From the NCBI GenBank assembly GCA_900473045.1, contig UCKS01000058.1, forward strand, positions 1 through 64,000: a stretch of 64,000 nucleotides of DNA. The letters are read 5' to 3'. Position numbers and translations under genes: made by a program. The stretch comes from Hyphomicrobiales bacterium (lineage in GTDB: Bacteria; Pseudomonadota; Alphaproteobacteria; Rhizobiales; Rhizobiaceae). Positions 10,583 through 19,889 of this stretch are shown here, in pieces (positions within the stretch are counted from its first letter, which is position 1; the number at the start of each line of letters is the position of its first letter). Below the pieces are notes generated by a model that had not been told where the DNA came from, ran no database searches, and was given only the letters and a program-made list of their open reading frames with translations.

Positions 10583-11212
10583 TCAGGGCCGCACGAAAGC
10601 CCGCCGCAGGTCTTCGATCCTGCTACGGCAGTAGCAGCCTTCGATGTGATCGTTGACCAGGCCCATAGCCTGCATGAAGGCGTAGACCGTGGTCGGCCCG
10701 ACAAAGGTCCAGCCGCGCTTTTTCAGATCCTTGGAGATGAGCGTCGAGGTCGGCGTCGTCGGGTTGGTGGCAATCGCCTCCCAGGTGACCACCTTCGGCC
10801 GCTCGTTGCCGCCCGGCTCATGGCTCCAGAAATAGCGCGCCAGCGAACCAAACTCCGCCTTCAGTTCCTGCGCCCGTTTAGCATTGTTGATGGTCGAGAC
10901 GATCTTGCCGCGATGGCGCACGATACCGGCATCGGAAAGGCAGCGCGCAATGTCATCATCGCCAAACCTTGCCACCAGGTCGAAATCGAAACCGGCAAAG
11001 GCGGCGCGAAAGGCCTCGCGCTTGCGCAGGATGGTCAGCCAGGAGAGGCCGGATTGGAAGCCTTCGAGGCAGATTTTCTCGAACAGCCGGATATCATCGG
11101 CCATCGGCTTGCCCCACTCTTCGTCATGGTAGCGCTGATAATCCGCCAGATTGGCATGCCAGGCGCAACGGTCGACGCCGTCCTCTCCGGTGATGATGCC
11201 CTTAACCGTCAC
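10583..11212 (-). CDS. tag: DNA-3-methyladenine glycosylase I
   Basis: Removes 3-methyladenine from alkylated DNA, the first step of base excision repair. 209 residues. Seen: RCAWH near residue 15 and the C-terminal HIEGCYCR, which together provide the Cys/His zinc site of Tag; YHDEEWGKP; and the helix-hairpin-helix region with CLEGFQSGLSWLTILRKR. I choose the GTG at 11212 because GAGGAG sits 6 bases upstream; a longer frame from TTG 11251 would place that site inside the gene. Confidence 0.93.
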   Translation of the reverse strand: MTVKGIITGEDGVDRCAWHANLADYQRYHDEEWGKPMADDIRLFEKICLEGFQSGLSWLTILRKREAFRAAFAGFDFDLVARFGDDDIARCLSDAGIVRHRGKIVSTINNAKRAQELKAEFGSLARYFWSHEPGGNERPKVVTWEAIATNPTTPTSTLISKDLKKRGWTFVGPTTVYAFMQAMGLVNDHIEGCYCRSRIEDLRRAFVRP

Positions 11213-11462
11213 ACGCTTCTCCTCAAGTTTTTTCGTTTTACCAATTGCCAACCATAGTCATAAAGCCGGCGATAACCCTACCTAAAGCTTTATCCCGGCG
11301 AAGGGGTTTTAATGAACTGGCATTTACCATTCGGTTGCTGCCGGGTGCCACGATCCTTCCATTCCGCCAATCCTTTTATTGGCGTCCGTACCGCTCGTCA
11401 TCCGCCTCACCGCGGACGGCGAAGCTATGAGAGTTTCCGGCGAAAGGTAGTGAGTCCGTCCG

Positions 11463-12224
11463 ATGATGAAGAAAACCCTGATCCTTGCCACATCCCTGCT
11501 TGTTGTGCTGACCAGTCTTGCCGAGGCGCAGGACCGCTACCAGAACCGGCCGCCGGTTGTCATCAGCCCGGACTTGACTGCCCCGTGGGTAACCCAGCTT
11601 GGCGGCACCCCCGAGCGTGTCGTCTATCGCCAGCAGCGGCCTATCGCGGTTCAACAGCAAGGCGCCACCCGAAAACAGTATCTGTTCCAGAAGCGTGTCC
11701 AGCGCTCCGGCGCCGGCGTTGCCCAACCGGTGGCGATGACCCGTGCCCAGAGGCCGGTCCGGCAGCTGGACCCGCAATTCCTGCCGCAGACCGTTGCCTA
11801 TGACAGCAAGGAGAAGGCCGGCACCATCATCATCGATACCAACAACCGTTTCCTCTATCTGGTGACCGGCAATGGCGAGGCGCGGCGTTACGGCGTCGGC
11901 GTCGGCAAGCCGGGCTTCGAATGGGCCGGTGCCCACAAGGTGACCCGCAAGGCGGAATGGCCGAACTGGACGCCGCCTGCCGAAATGCGCGCCCGCGAGG
12001 CAGCCAAGGGCCATTATCTCCCCGTCAGCATGGAAGGGGGCCCGGAAAATCCGCTCGGTGCGCGCGCCATGTATCTCGGCTCGACGCTCTACCGCATCCA
12101 CGGCACCAACGCCCCCTGGACGATCGGTTATGCGGTGTCGTCAGGCTGCATCCGCATGCGCAACGAGGACGTCAGCGATCTCTACGAGCGCGTCAAGCTC
12201 GGCACCAAGGTCATTGTCATCTAA
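11463..12224 (+). CDS. L,D-transpeptidase (YkuD/ErfK family), copy 1
   Basis: 253 residues. A signal peptide (residues 1 to about 22, LILATSLLVVLTSLAEAQ) sends it to the periplasm. The YkuD catalytic domain covers about 118-253 with His213 in IHGTN and the nucleophile Cys229 in SSGCIRM. Residues 23-115 are a Gln/Arg/Pro-rich linker with no recognised domain. It should form 3-3 cross-links in peptidoglycan or attach proteins to it. Rhizobiales use L,D-transpeptidases heavily in polar growth. A close paralogue follows 167 bp downstream on the same strand. Confidence 0.93.
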   Translation: MMKKTLILATSLLVVLTSLAEAQDRYQNRPPVVISPDLTAPWVTQLGGTPERVVYRQQRPIAVQQQGATRKQYLFQKRVQRSGAGVAQPVAMTRAQRPVRQLDPQFLPQTVAYDSKEKAGTIIIDTNNRFLYLVTGNGEARRYGVGVGKPGFEWAGAHKVTRKAEWPNWTPPAEMRAREAAKGHYLPVSMEGGPENPLGARAMYLGSTLYRIHGTNAPWTIGYAVSSGCIRMRNEDVSDLYERVKLGTKVIVI

Positions 12225-12391
12225 GCGCCCGCTTACCCGCCGGAGGGCCACATCGTGGCCTTTCGGCAACAGGGGTTCCCTGGGTTACAACCGGATCGAT
12301 CACATTTACCCTATCCAGAACCCATAAGACTTGCGTAAAACGCGATATTGAATAGCGTTTCGCAGCTTGGGGCTGGAGAGGGAATCCACTG

Positions 12392-13084
12392 ATGAGATAT
12401 GCGTTGAAATCGTTGGCCGCAGCCGGATTTGCGGTCGCTGTCGTGCTTGGCGCCTCAAGCGCATCGGCTTTCATGCCGGGCGAACCGGCAGGTGCAAAGT
12501 CCAACTCCGACGTCACGCTGGTGGCGATGGAAAGGAAGCCGGCGCAAAAATTCTGGCGCACCAAGGTGCGGCTGAGCACGGATGAGGCCCCCGGCACAAT
12601 CATCGTCGATACCAACAACAAGTATCTCTACTATATCGAAGGCCCGAACCGGGCGACCCGCTACGGCATCGGCGTCGGCCGCGAAGGCTTTGGCTGGTCG
12701 GGCGTCGTCAAAGTGCAGCGCAAGGCCGAATGGCCGGGCTGGACACCGCCGAAGGAAATGATCGCCCGCGAGCGCAAGAAGGGCCATATCCTTCCGGCTT
12801 TCCAGGAGGGCGGCATCGACAATCCGCTCGGCGCCCGCGCGCTCTATCTCTACAAGGGCGGCAACGATTCCGGCTTCCGCATCCACGGCACCAACCAGCC
12901 CTGGACGATCGGCCTCAACATGTCGTCCGGCTGCATCCGCATGATGAACAAGGATGTCGAGCATCTCTACGACCGCGCCTCGATCGGCAGCAAGGTCATC
13001 GTCATCGGTCCCGGCAACAAGCAGGGCAATGTGTCCTACAATGACCGTGGCGTCGATATCCTGCGGACGATCTTTGGCGGCTGA
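12392..13084 (+). CDS. L,D-transpeptidase (YkuD/ErfK family), copy 2
   Basis: 230 residues. Signal peptide at residues 1-26 ending ASSASA. YkuD domain at about 68-206 with His165 in IHGTN and Cys181 in SSGCIRM. It shares long blocks with the upstream copy (KAEWPxWTPP, NPLGARA), so the pair comes from tandem duplication. It lacks the Gln-rich linker and has a 25-residue tail (GNVSYNDRGVDILRTIF) instead. Periplasmic peptidoglycan cross-linking is the likely role. GGAGAGGGAA lies just upstream of the ATG. Confidence 0.93.
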   Translation: MRYALKSLAAAGFAVAVVLGASSASAFMPGEPAGAKSNSDVTLVAMERKPAQKFWRTKVRLSTDEAPGTIIVDTNNKYLYYIEGPNRATRYGIGVGREGFGWSGVVKVQRKAEWPGWTPPKEMIARERKKGHILPAFQEGGIDNPLGARALYLYKGGNDSGFRIHGTNQPWTIGLNMSSGCIRMMNKDVEHLYDRASIGSKVIVIGPGNKQGNVSYNDRGVDILRTIFGG

Positions 13085-13096
13085 GGGTTATTTCAG

Positions 13097-13216
13097 TCTC
13101 CCCATCGGGGAGAAGTGCCTGATGTAGCGAGGCGATGAGGGGATGCTTCTGCAGGCACGGAGCGCACCGCCCCCTCATCTGGCCCTGCGGGCCACCTTCT
13201 CCCCGCCGGGGAGAAG
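13097..13216. repeat. Palindromic intergenic repeat with two hairpins
   Basis: Two hairpins flank a 75-bp core: CTCCCCATCGGGGAG at the left and CTTCTCCCCGCCGGGGAGAAG at the right. The core contains inverted blocks (GATGAGGGG / CCCCCTCATC). This is a second type of rhizobial intergenic palindromic element, different from the RIME-like copies at 7096 and 14594. It lies between the convergent transpeptidase and glcF genes and may act as a two-way terminator. Confidence 0.7.
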
Positions 13217-13255
13217 AGGAAGCGGGCCGCTCGTCCCTATGCGATAACTCCACCC

Positions 13256-14563
13256 TCAAGGGGAGGGTGAAACACCCGCTGGCCTTTCGCCGCCATAGGC
13301 CCAGTCCAGCAATTCGACCGTGTGCAGGATCGGCATAGCCGTTCCGGTGGCGATCTGGGTGATGCAGCCGATATTGCCGGTGGCGATGATGTCGGCTTTG
13401 GTGGCCTCGATGTTCTTCACCTTGCGCGCCTTCAACGTCGCAGAAATTTCCGGCTGCAGGATATTGTAGGTACCTGCCGAGCCGCAACAGAGATGGCCCT
13501 CGGCCGGATCGCGGACGGTAAAGCCGGCGTTGCGTAGCAGGAGCTTCGGCGCCAGGGTGATCTTCTGGCCGTGCTGCATCGAGCAGGCTGAATGATAGGC
13601 AACGGTCAGGTTTTTCGGCTCCTGGCGCGGCAGATCGAGCGTCGCGAGATATTCGGTGATGTCCTTGGCCAGAGCCGAGACACGCGCCGCCTTTTCCGCA
13701 TAGGCCGGATCGAGCCTGAGCATATGGCCGTAATCCTTGATGGTGGTGCCGCAGCCCGACGCGGTGATGATGATCGCATCGAGTCCGCCCGCATCCGCCG
13801 CCTTCACCCAGACATCGACATTGCGGCGGGCAGCAGTCAGCGCCTGCTCCTCGCGGCCCATGTGATGCACCAGCGCACCGCAACAGCCCTCGCCTTGCGG
13901 AACCACAACCTCCACGCCGAGCCGCGTCAACAGCCGGATGGTCGCCTCGTTGATCCCCGGTTTCAGCACTGGCTGGGCGCAGCCGGTGAGTATGGCGACC
14001 CGGCCGCGTTTCTCCGCTTGGGCAGGACGAATGCCGGGGACCGAAGCTGGGGATGCCGAGGCGATCTCCGCTGGGGCGAGATCGAGCATGACACCGAAGG
14101 TTTTCAGGAACGGTACCCGCTTCATCGCCACTGCCAACGGCCGGCCGAGCCGGGCCGCCTTCAAGGCCAACCGGAACCGGCCGGGATAGGGCAATATCGC
14201 CGCCAGCACGCTGCGCACCAGCCGGTCCTTCAGCGGACGCTTGTAGGTCTGCTCGATATGGATCCGGGCATGGTCGACCAGGTGCATGTAATTGACGCCG
14301 GACGGACAGGTGGTCATGCAGGCGAGACAGGACAGGCAGCGGTCGATATGGGTGACCACTTCCTCATCGGCCGGACGGCCGTTTTCCAGCATGTCCTTGA
14401 TCAGATAAATCCGCCCGCGCGGACTGTCGAGTTCGTTGCCGAGCGTGACATAGGTCGGGCAGGTGGCGGTGCAGAAGCCGCAATGTACACATTTGCGCAG
14501 GATCCCCTCGGATTCGGCAACATGCGGATCGGAGAGCTGGTCAGGGGTGAAGTTTGTCTGCAT
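13256..14563 (-). CDS. glcF: Glycolate oxidase iron-sulfur subunit
   Basis: 435 residues. Two [4Fe-4S] motifs lie in the N-terminal third (CVHCGFCTATCPTY and CLSCLACMTTCPSG), and two cysteine-rich CCG-type domains follow (GEGCCGALVHHMG and HLCCGSAGTYN). It passes electrons from the GlcD/GlcE flavin subunits to the membrane quinone pool during oxidation of glycolate to glyoxylate. It is the last gene of glcDEF and is separated from glcE by a RIME-like repeat. A hairpin (CACCCTC / GAGGGTG) overlaps its stop codon at 13251-13269. Confidence 0.95.
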   Translation of the reverse strand: MQTNFTPDQLSDPHVAESEGILRKCVHCGFCTATCPTYVTLGNELDSPRGRIYLIKDMLENGRPADEEVVTHIDRCLSCLACMTTCPSGVNYMHLVDHARIHIEQTYKRPLKDRLVRSVLAAILPYPGRFRLALKAARLGRPLAVAMKRVPFLKTFGVMLDLAPAEIASASPASVPGIRPAQAEKRGRVAILTGCAQPVLKPGINEATIRLLTRLGVEVVVPQGEGCCGALVHHMGREEQALTAARRNVDVWVKAADAGGLDAIIITASGCGTTIKDYGHMLRLDPAYAEKAARVSALAKDITEYLATLDLPRQEPKNLTVAYHSACSMQHGQKITLAPKLLLRNAGFTVRDPAEGHLCCGSAGTYNILQPEISATLKARKVKNIEATKADIIATGNIGCITQIATGTAMPILHTVELLDWAYGGERPAGVSPSP

Positions 14564-14593
14564 CAGGTGGCATTCCCCATGTCGGGGGACGCA

Positions 14594-14737
14594 TACCCCC
14601 CTCTGTCCCTCCGGGACATCTCCCCCGCAAGGGGGGAGATTGGCCGCAAGCTTTGTGCCACGTTTACAAATATCTCATGGGAAAAGAACAATCTCCCCCC
14701 TTGTGGGGGAGATGTCACGCAGTGACAGAGGGGGTTA
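14594..14737. repeat. RIME-like intergenic mosaic repeat, copy 2 (inside glcE-glcF)
   Basis: A 144-bp element with terminal inverted repeats TACCCCCCTCTGTC / GACAGAGGGGGTTA (one mismatch) and inner palindromes built from ATCTCCCCC and GGGGGAGAT. It is the same element as at 7096-7250 with a different centre. It fills the 198-bp gap between glcE and glcF. Confidence 0.85.
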
Positions 14738-14761
14738 GCGCGCCGCATACTCATCGTTCCA

Positions 14762-15964
14762 TCACCCCATTTTCCCCGGATTGAATATCCCCATGGGATC
14801 GAACTTTTCCTTGATCCGTGCCGACAGTGCGGCAACGGGAGCAGGCTCCGGCTCGAACGCCGGGATCACCGCGCGAACCGCGTCCGAGGCACGCACCAGC
14901 GTCGCATGGCCACCACCGATGCCCTTGATGAAACGGCGCAGCATGTCCGCCTCGGCATCCGCCTCCATGCGCAGCCAGACAAGGCCGCCCTGCCAGTCAT
15001 AAAACGCATCGACGCCGGTTTGCAGGCGCAATGCCGCGACCAGTTGATGGCCGGCGGTTGGCGCCACCGAGACCCGCCACAGCGGCTTTTGCGTACCATC
15101 GGCATAGGGTTTGGCATCGCGGATATCCCGCCAGAGCTTTTCCGTTGCCTCCTGGTCCAGCACCGTCGCCGGCGCGACCTGGGCGAAGGCGGCTTTGAGT
15201 TTTTCGGCCCGCACTGCGACGGAGGCCGGTAGCCCCTCAAGCCGCAGGACCGTGGCGGCACCCTCCGGATGGCTGCTGCCGACGAAGCGGTAGCGCACGC
15301 TTTCCGTCAGGTGGGCGGCACCGGACACTTCGACCGGCATGGACAGCGCATGCGCCATGGCGGCAACGGCCTGCGCATCGTCGAGGCCGAACGCCACGAT
15401 CGTGGCTGCGGCTGGCGGCAAAGGCAGGACCTTGAACGTGACTTCGGTCAAAAGTCCCAGCGTGCCGTGTGAACCGCAGAGCAGCTTGACCAGATCAAGC
15501 CCGGTGACGTTCTTCATCACCCGGCCGCCGGATTTGATCGCCTCGCCCGCGCCGTTGACGAAGCGGATACCGAGCAGATGATCGCGCGCGGCACCGGCGG
15601 TGATGCGGCGCGGGCCGGAGACGTTGGCGGCAAAGACGCCGCCGATGGTCGGCACACCGCTGGTGCCCATCACGCCGCGATGATCCATCGGCTCGAAGGC
15701 GAGCATCTGGCGATTGCCGAGAAGTGCCGCCTCGATCTCGGCCATCGGCGTTCCCGCCTTGGCGCTCATCGTCATTTCGGCCGGATTGTAGCTGACGATG
15801 CCGGAGAGTTTTCGCGCCGAGAGCACCTGCTCTGCCCGGACGCGGTTTCCAAAGCCCGAGCGCGTGCCGCCGCCGGTGATCGCCAGCGCCATTCCCGCTC
15901 CGGCAGCCTGCCGGATGATATCGGCGGCTTCCGTTTCTGATGTGGGTTCGAAGGCCATGCTCAT
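14762..15964 (-). CDS. glcE: Glycolate oxidase subunit GlcE (FAD-binding)
   Basis: 400 residues. FAD-binding PCMH-type domain with ALAITGGGTRSGFGN near residue 40 and a GTSGVPTIGGVFAANVSGP segment. It is the second, partly redundant flavin subunit of glycolate oxidase. I use the ATG at 15964, which overlaps the glcD stop by 4 bp (ATGA), instead of a longer frame that enters glcD. Middle gene of glcDEF. Confidence 0.94.
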   Translation of the reverse strand: MSMAFEPTSETEAADIIRQAAGAGMALAITGGGTRSGFGNRVRAEQVLSARKLSGIVSYNPAEMTMSAKAGTPMAEIEAALLGNRQMLAFEPMDHRGVMGTSGVPTIGGVFAANVSGPRRITAGAARDHLLGIRFVNGAGEAIKSGGRVMKNVTGLDLVKLLCGSHGTLGLLTEVTFKVLPLPPAAATIVAFGLDDAQAVAAMAHALSMPVEVSGAAHLTESVRYRFVGSSHPEGAATVLRLEGLPASVAVRAEKLKAAFAQVAPATVLDQEATEKLWRDIRDAKPYADGTQKPLWRVSVAPTAGHQLVAALRLQTGVDAFYDWQGGLVWLRMEADAEADMLRRFIKGIGGGHATLVRASDAVRAVIPAFEPEPAPVAALSARIKEKFDPMGIFNPGKMG

Positions 15965-17400
15965 GCGACTGGGCGTCCTTCCAGCGGAAAGACCTTTGAG
16001 GGGTTCATGATCCATTGCGGATCGAAGGCGGCGCGTGCGGCCATCTGCTGGTTCAGATCCATCTGGGTAAACTGATGCAGCATCAGGTCGCGCTTCTCGA
16101 TGCCGACGCCATGTTCTCCAGTCAGGCAGCCACCGGCATCGACGCAGAGCCGCAGAATATCGTTGCCAGCCGCTTCGGCGCGGGCGGCGTCTTCCGGATC
16201 GTTGATATTGTAGAGGATCAGCGGATGCATGTTGCCGTCGCCGGCATGGAAGACGTTGGCGACGCGCAGGCCGTAGCCGTCGATGATTTCAGCGGTTTTC
16301 TTCAGCACATAGGACAGCTGGCTGAGCGGCACCGTGCCGTCCATGCAGATATAGTCGGCGATGCGGCCGGTGGCACCAAAGGCGGATTTGCGGCCTTTCC
16401 AGATCAGGGCCGCCTCCGTTGCCGACTGGCTTTCGCGGATGGTGGCAACGCCGTGGCGGCGGGCGATGTCGATGATGCTGGCAAGCATCGCCTCCATCTC
16501 GGCTTCCGATCCCTCGACCTCGACGATCAGCAGTGCCTCGACATCCATCGGATACCCAGCCTGCGCAAACGCCTCGCAGATGCCGATGGCCGGCTTGTCC
16601 ATGAATTCGATGGCGACCGGGATGATGCCGGAGCCGATGACTTCGGCGACGCAAGACCCCGCCTCTTCCGACGACATGAAGCCGAACAGCACGGGACGCG
16701 TGCCCTCCGGCTTGGCCAGCAGCCGCACCGTCGCCTCGGTGACGATGCCAAGCTGGCCCTCGGAGCCGCAGACGAAGCCGAGCAGGTCATAGCCCTGCGC
16801 ATCCAACGCCTTGCCACCCAGCTCGATCACCGTGCCATCGAACAGCACCATCTTGACGCCCAGGAGATTGTTGGTGGTGACGCCGTATTTCAGGCAGTGA
16901 GCGCCGCCGGAATTCATGCCGATATTGCCACCGATGGTGCAGGCGAGCTGCGAGCTCGGGTCCGGCGCATAGAAAAAGCCGTCGGCGGAGACCGCTTCGG
17001 AAATATTGATATTGGTGACACCCGCCTGCACCGTAGCCGAGCGGTTGGCAAAATCGATATCGAGGATGCGCGACATTTTTGACAGGCCGATCACCACCGC
17101 ATCGGATTGCGGGATGGCGCCGCCCGACAGCGAGGTGCCTGCCCCGCGCGGCACGACGGGAATGCCGTAGCGGCTGCAATATTTCAACACGGCCGCCACC
17201 TGCGCCGTGGTTTCCGGCAGCGCGACGGCCAAGGGCACCTGACGATAGGCGATGAAGGCATCCGTCTCGAACGGCACCAGCCCGCGTTTTTCGCTGATCA
17301 GGCAGCCGGCAGGCAGGATATCGGCCAGATCCTCAACGATCTGACGGCGGCGCGCAAGCACGGATGGTTTCGGCTCCAGAAAGGCAATCGTTTCCGGCAT
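15961..17400 (-). CDS. glcD: Glycolate oxidase subunit GlcD (catalytic flavoprotein)
   Basis: 479 residues. FAD-binding_4 domain with VVPRGAGTSLSGGAIP near residue 85 and SSQLACTIGGNIGMNSGG; FAD-oxidase C-terminal domain with FHAGDGNMHP and the final GEHGVGIEKR near residue 446. It oxidises glycolate (and probably D-lactate) to glyoxylate. First gene of glcDEF; its promoter must be in the 117-bp gap shared with the divergent LysR gene. A D-lactate dehydrogenase activity is a fair alternative, but the glcE-glcF context supports glycolate. Confidence 0.95.
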   Translation of the reverse strand: MPETIAFLEPKPSVLARRRQIVEDLADILPAGCLISEKRGLVPFETDAFIAYRQVPLAVALPETTAQVAAVLKYCSRYGIPVVPRGAGTSLSGGAIPQSDAVVIGLSKMSRILDIDFANRSATVQAGVTNINISEAVSADGFFYAPDPSSQLACTIGGNIGMNSGGAHCLKYGVTTNNLLGVKMVLFDGTVIELGGKALDAQGYDLLGFVCGSEGQLGIVTEATVRLLAKPEGTRPVLFGFMSSEEAGSCVAEVIGSGIIPVAIEFMDKPAIGICEAFAQAGYPMDVEALLIVEVEGSEAEMEAMLASIIDIARRHGVATIRESQSATEAALIWKGRKSAFGATGRIADYICMDGTVPLSQLSYVLKKTAEIIDGYGLRVANVFHAGDGNMHPLILYNINDPEDAARAEAAGNDILRLCVDAGGCLTGEHGVGIEKRDLMLHQFTQMDLNQQMAARAAFDPQWIMNPSKVFPLEGRPVA

Positions 17401-17517
17401 ATCGGCCTCCCGCCATCGTCATTCTGCAGCATGATTGGTATTTTTTCTTTACCACTTTCACCACGGCACAGCAAATGCTAATCAGTTTTTCTGTTTTCGA
17501 AACAATGGTCAAGATTG

Positions 17518-18414
17518 ATGACAAATCTGGGCGATCTTGAGGTGTTCACACGTGTCGTATCCACCGGCAGTATGTCGGCGGCGGGGCGGGCATTGGGGTT
17601 TTCCCCAGCTGTTATTTCCAAACGCATCAAGCGGCTGGAAGACCGGCTCGGCACGCGGCTGTTCCAGCGTACCACACGGCAGATATCGCTCACCGAAGCC
17701 GGACAGGGATTTTACGACCGGGTGCTGGGGATCATGGCCGGCATCGAGGAAGCCGAGGCCTTTGCCTCCGGCCGCTCCGGCCAACCGCAGGGTACGCTGC
17801 GCATTACTGCCCCAACCTCCTTTGGCCGCATGCACGTGGCGCCGCATCTCGCCCGCTTCATCGAAGCGCATCCCGATCTTATCCTCAACATCGTGCTCTC
17901 GGACGAATTCACCGACATTGTTGCCGAGGGTTTTGACCTTGCCATCCGTATCGGCGAACTCAGCGATTCGACGCTGGTGGCGCGCAAGCTTGTGCCGGTG
18001 CGGCGTATTCTTTGCGCTGCGCCAAACTACATTGCCAGGTATGGCACGCCGGACACCATCGATGATCTCGGCGACCATATCTGCCTGCGCCAGCACAATC
18101 ACGACACCTGGAAGCTGGAAAGCGAGGCGGGTTCGATGAGCTACAAGCCGCAGGGCCGGCTGATCACCAATTCCTCCGAAGTGGTCCGCGAAGCTGTGCT
18201 TTCCGGCGCCGGCATCGCATTGCGCTCGACCTGGGATATCGGCAGCGACCTGAAATCGGGAAAGCTCGTGCAGGTCCTGCCCGCCTGGGAAGGCTCGCGC
18301 AACCTGTTCGTCTCGGCGCTTTATCCCAGCCGTCAGTTCCTGCCCGCCAAGGTGCGGCTGTTCATCGATTATCTCGCCGGGCTCTATGGACCGGAGCCCT
18401 ACTGGGAGCGGTAG
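17518..18414 (+). CDS. LysR-type regulator, probable regulator of glcDEF
   Basis: 298 residues. N-terminal winged HTH (DLEVFTRVVSTGSMSAAGRA, then LGFSPAVISKRIKRLE) and an LTTR effector domain starting at LRITAPTSFGRMHVAP. This fold belongs to the large group of LysR proteins like DsdC/AaeR/YafC-type single regulators. It is divergent from glcD with 117 bp between starts, the usual layout for a LysR protein controlling its neighbour (inference). I use the ATG at 17518; a TTG lies one codon upstream. Its last 16 bp overlap the end of the convergent DUF6880 gene. Confidence 0.88.
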   Translation: MTNLGDLEVFTRVVSTGSMSAAGRALGFSPAVISKRIKRLEDRLGTRLFQRTTRQISLTEAGQGFYDRVLGIMAGIEEAEAFASGRSGQPQGTLRITAPTSFGRMHVAPHLARFIEAHPDLILNIVLSDEFTDIVAEGFDLAIRIGELSDSTLVARKLVPVRRILCAAPNYIARYGTPDTIDDLGDHICLRQHNHDTWKLESEAGSMSYKPQGRLITNSSEVVREAVLSGAGIALRSTWDIGSDLKSGKLVQVLPAWEGSRNLFVSALYPSRQFLPAKVRLFIDYLAGLYGPEPYWER

Positions 18415-19850
18415 ATTTCCGGCGGGATGCGGTCCCAGAAACCATGGCGGCGGATGTGCTGCCTGCGCAGATCAGCGACATAATCAGCATGCGGCATCAG
18501 CCCGTCATTGCCGCCGGGACGTTTGGCCAGTGCCGAAAGCCGTGCAAGATAATCGGCGCCATATCCATAGGCTTCCGACAGGCCACGGCCGATGATGCGG
18601 TCGAGCAGGGCGCGGTAAAGCGCAGTTGCCGCCGCCGGGTACTCGGCAGCCTCGAAAGCTTCGGCTGCGGGCAGCAGAAACTCGTAGAATTCGCCTTCCC
18701 AGACGCCCCATCGGGTAACGACATAGCGTGCCGCCAGATCGAGCCTCCCCCAGGCGAGATAGAAACGCAACGCGGCATGCGGTTCGCGGTGCTGCTCGAC
18801 GAAAGCGAATGCCTTGTCCAGAGCCTCGAACTCCTCGAAATCACCGGCCTTGGCGATATACTCGCGCAAGATTCCGGCATCGAGCCCCTGCTCGAAAATC
18901 TTCCAGCGCACGGCCTGCGACGCCGTGCGGTCCTTCATGCCATCAAGGATGGCGGCCTCAAGCCGGTCCTTGTCCGGCAACGGTTTTATCCCGCCGGTGA
19001 GGATATCGACGCGGCGGGCGAAGCCGACCCGTGACCTGCGGGGCTTGCGCACCCAGATCAGCGCTTCTTCATTACGGCCTGCGGCATGCAGCCGCTCGGC
19101 AACCACGACCGGTTCACGCAGCGGTTCCGGCAGGCTTTCCTCGATCGCAATGTAGGCATCGAGGTCGCCCCTGGCATCGGCAATGGCACGGCGCACGTGG
19201 ACGATGGCTGGCAGGAGCGTGGTGCCAGCCGGGATCTTCATTGCTGCAGCCAGCGTTTCGTCCCAAGACTTCAGGACATCCGGCGACAGCGCGCCGGCGA
19301 TCCGCACCGCAAGCAAGGTTTTGACGCCGTGATAATCCATCACCGGAAGGCCGGGTGTGATCAACGCCGGTATCCGCGCCTGCTGATCTGCCGGCACGGT
19401 CAGTGCCAGACGCCCGGCGGCCTCGCAGGCCTGGACATAGATGCCGGCGATCCGACCACTGGAATCATTGACGCGCTCGGCAATGCCCTCGTAGCCGAAG
19501 ACGAAACGGATCAGCCGTTCCAGCGCCATGCCGGGATCGACGGTGCCGAATTCCTTGATGATGCTGGCGGAGATGCTGTCGAGGTCGTTGCCGAAGGCAC
19601 GCTCCTTCTGCCAGCGGATGCGGGTCTGTGATTTTTCGAGCGCATTCAGCCGGCTGTCGATCAGCTTTGCCACATTGGCTGCACCAGCCGCACCGCCGAT
19701 GCCAGCCAGCGCAGCATTCAGCCGCTTCTTGAAAGACGTATTGAGGGCCGCCTCATCCAGCGCGATCTCGATCAGCCGTTCCAGGCCGAGTGCCGTCAGG
19801 CCGTCCCGGTCGAGTTTTGCCTTCTTCGGCGCTTTTGCAACTTTTGCCAT
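18399..19850 (-). CDS. DUF6880-like protein
   Basis: 483 residues, function unknown; I recognise it as the DUF6880 type only by general appearance. It is cytoplasmic, mostly alpha-helical and rich in Ala/Leu, like an array of TPR-like helical hairpins (for example LDKAFAFVEQHREPHAALRF and AEAFEAAEYPAAATALYRAL in its last third). The N-terminus is lysine-rich (MAKVAKAPKKAKLDRDG), which may bind nucleic acid. I start at the ATG 19850; a TTG frame extends 12 codons more. It lies 39 bp downstream of the DUF3422 gene, so the two may be co-transcribed. Confidence 0.75.
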   Translation of the reverse strand: MAKVAKAPKKAKLDRDGLTALGLERLIEIALDEAALNTSFKKRLNAALAGIGGAAGAANVAKLIDSRLNALEKSQTRIRWQKERAFGNDLDSISASIIKEFGTVDPGMALERLIRFVFGYEGIAERVNDSSGRIAGIYVQACEAAGRLALTVPADQQARIPALITPGLPVMDYHGVKTLLAVRIAGALSPDVLKSWDETLAAAMKIPAGTTLLPAIVHVRRAIADARGDLDAYIAIEESLPEPLREPVVVAERLHAAGRNEEALIWVRKPRRSRVGFARRVDILTGGIKPLPDKDRLEAAILDGMKDRTASQAVRWKIFEQGLDAGILREYIAKAGDFEEFEALDKAFAFVEQHREPHAALRFYLAWGRLDLAARYVVTRWGVWEGEFYEFLLPAAEAFEAAEYPAAATALYRALLDRIIGRGLSEAYGYGADYLARLSALAKRPGGNDGLMPHADYVADLRRQHIRRHGFWDRIPPEIYRSQ

Positions 19851-19889
19851 GGGTGTGCCGGGTCGATTCGTTGGACTGTCCGGCAAGAC

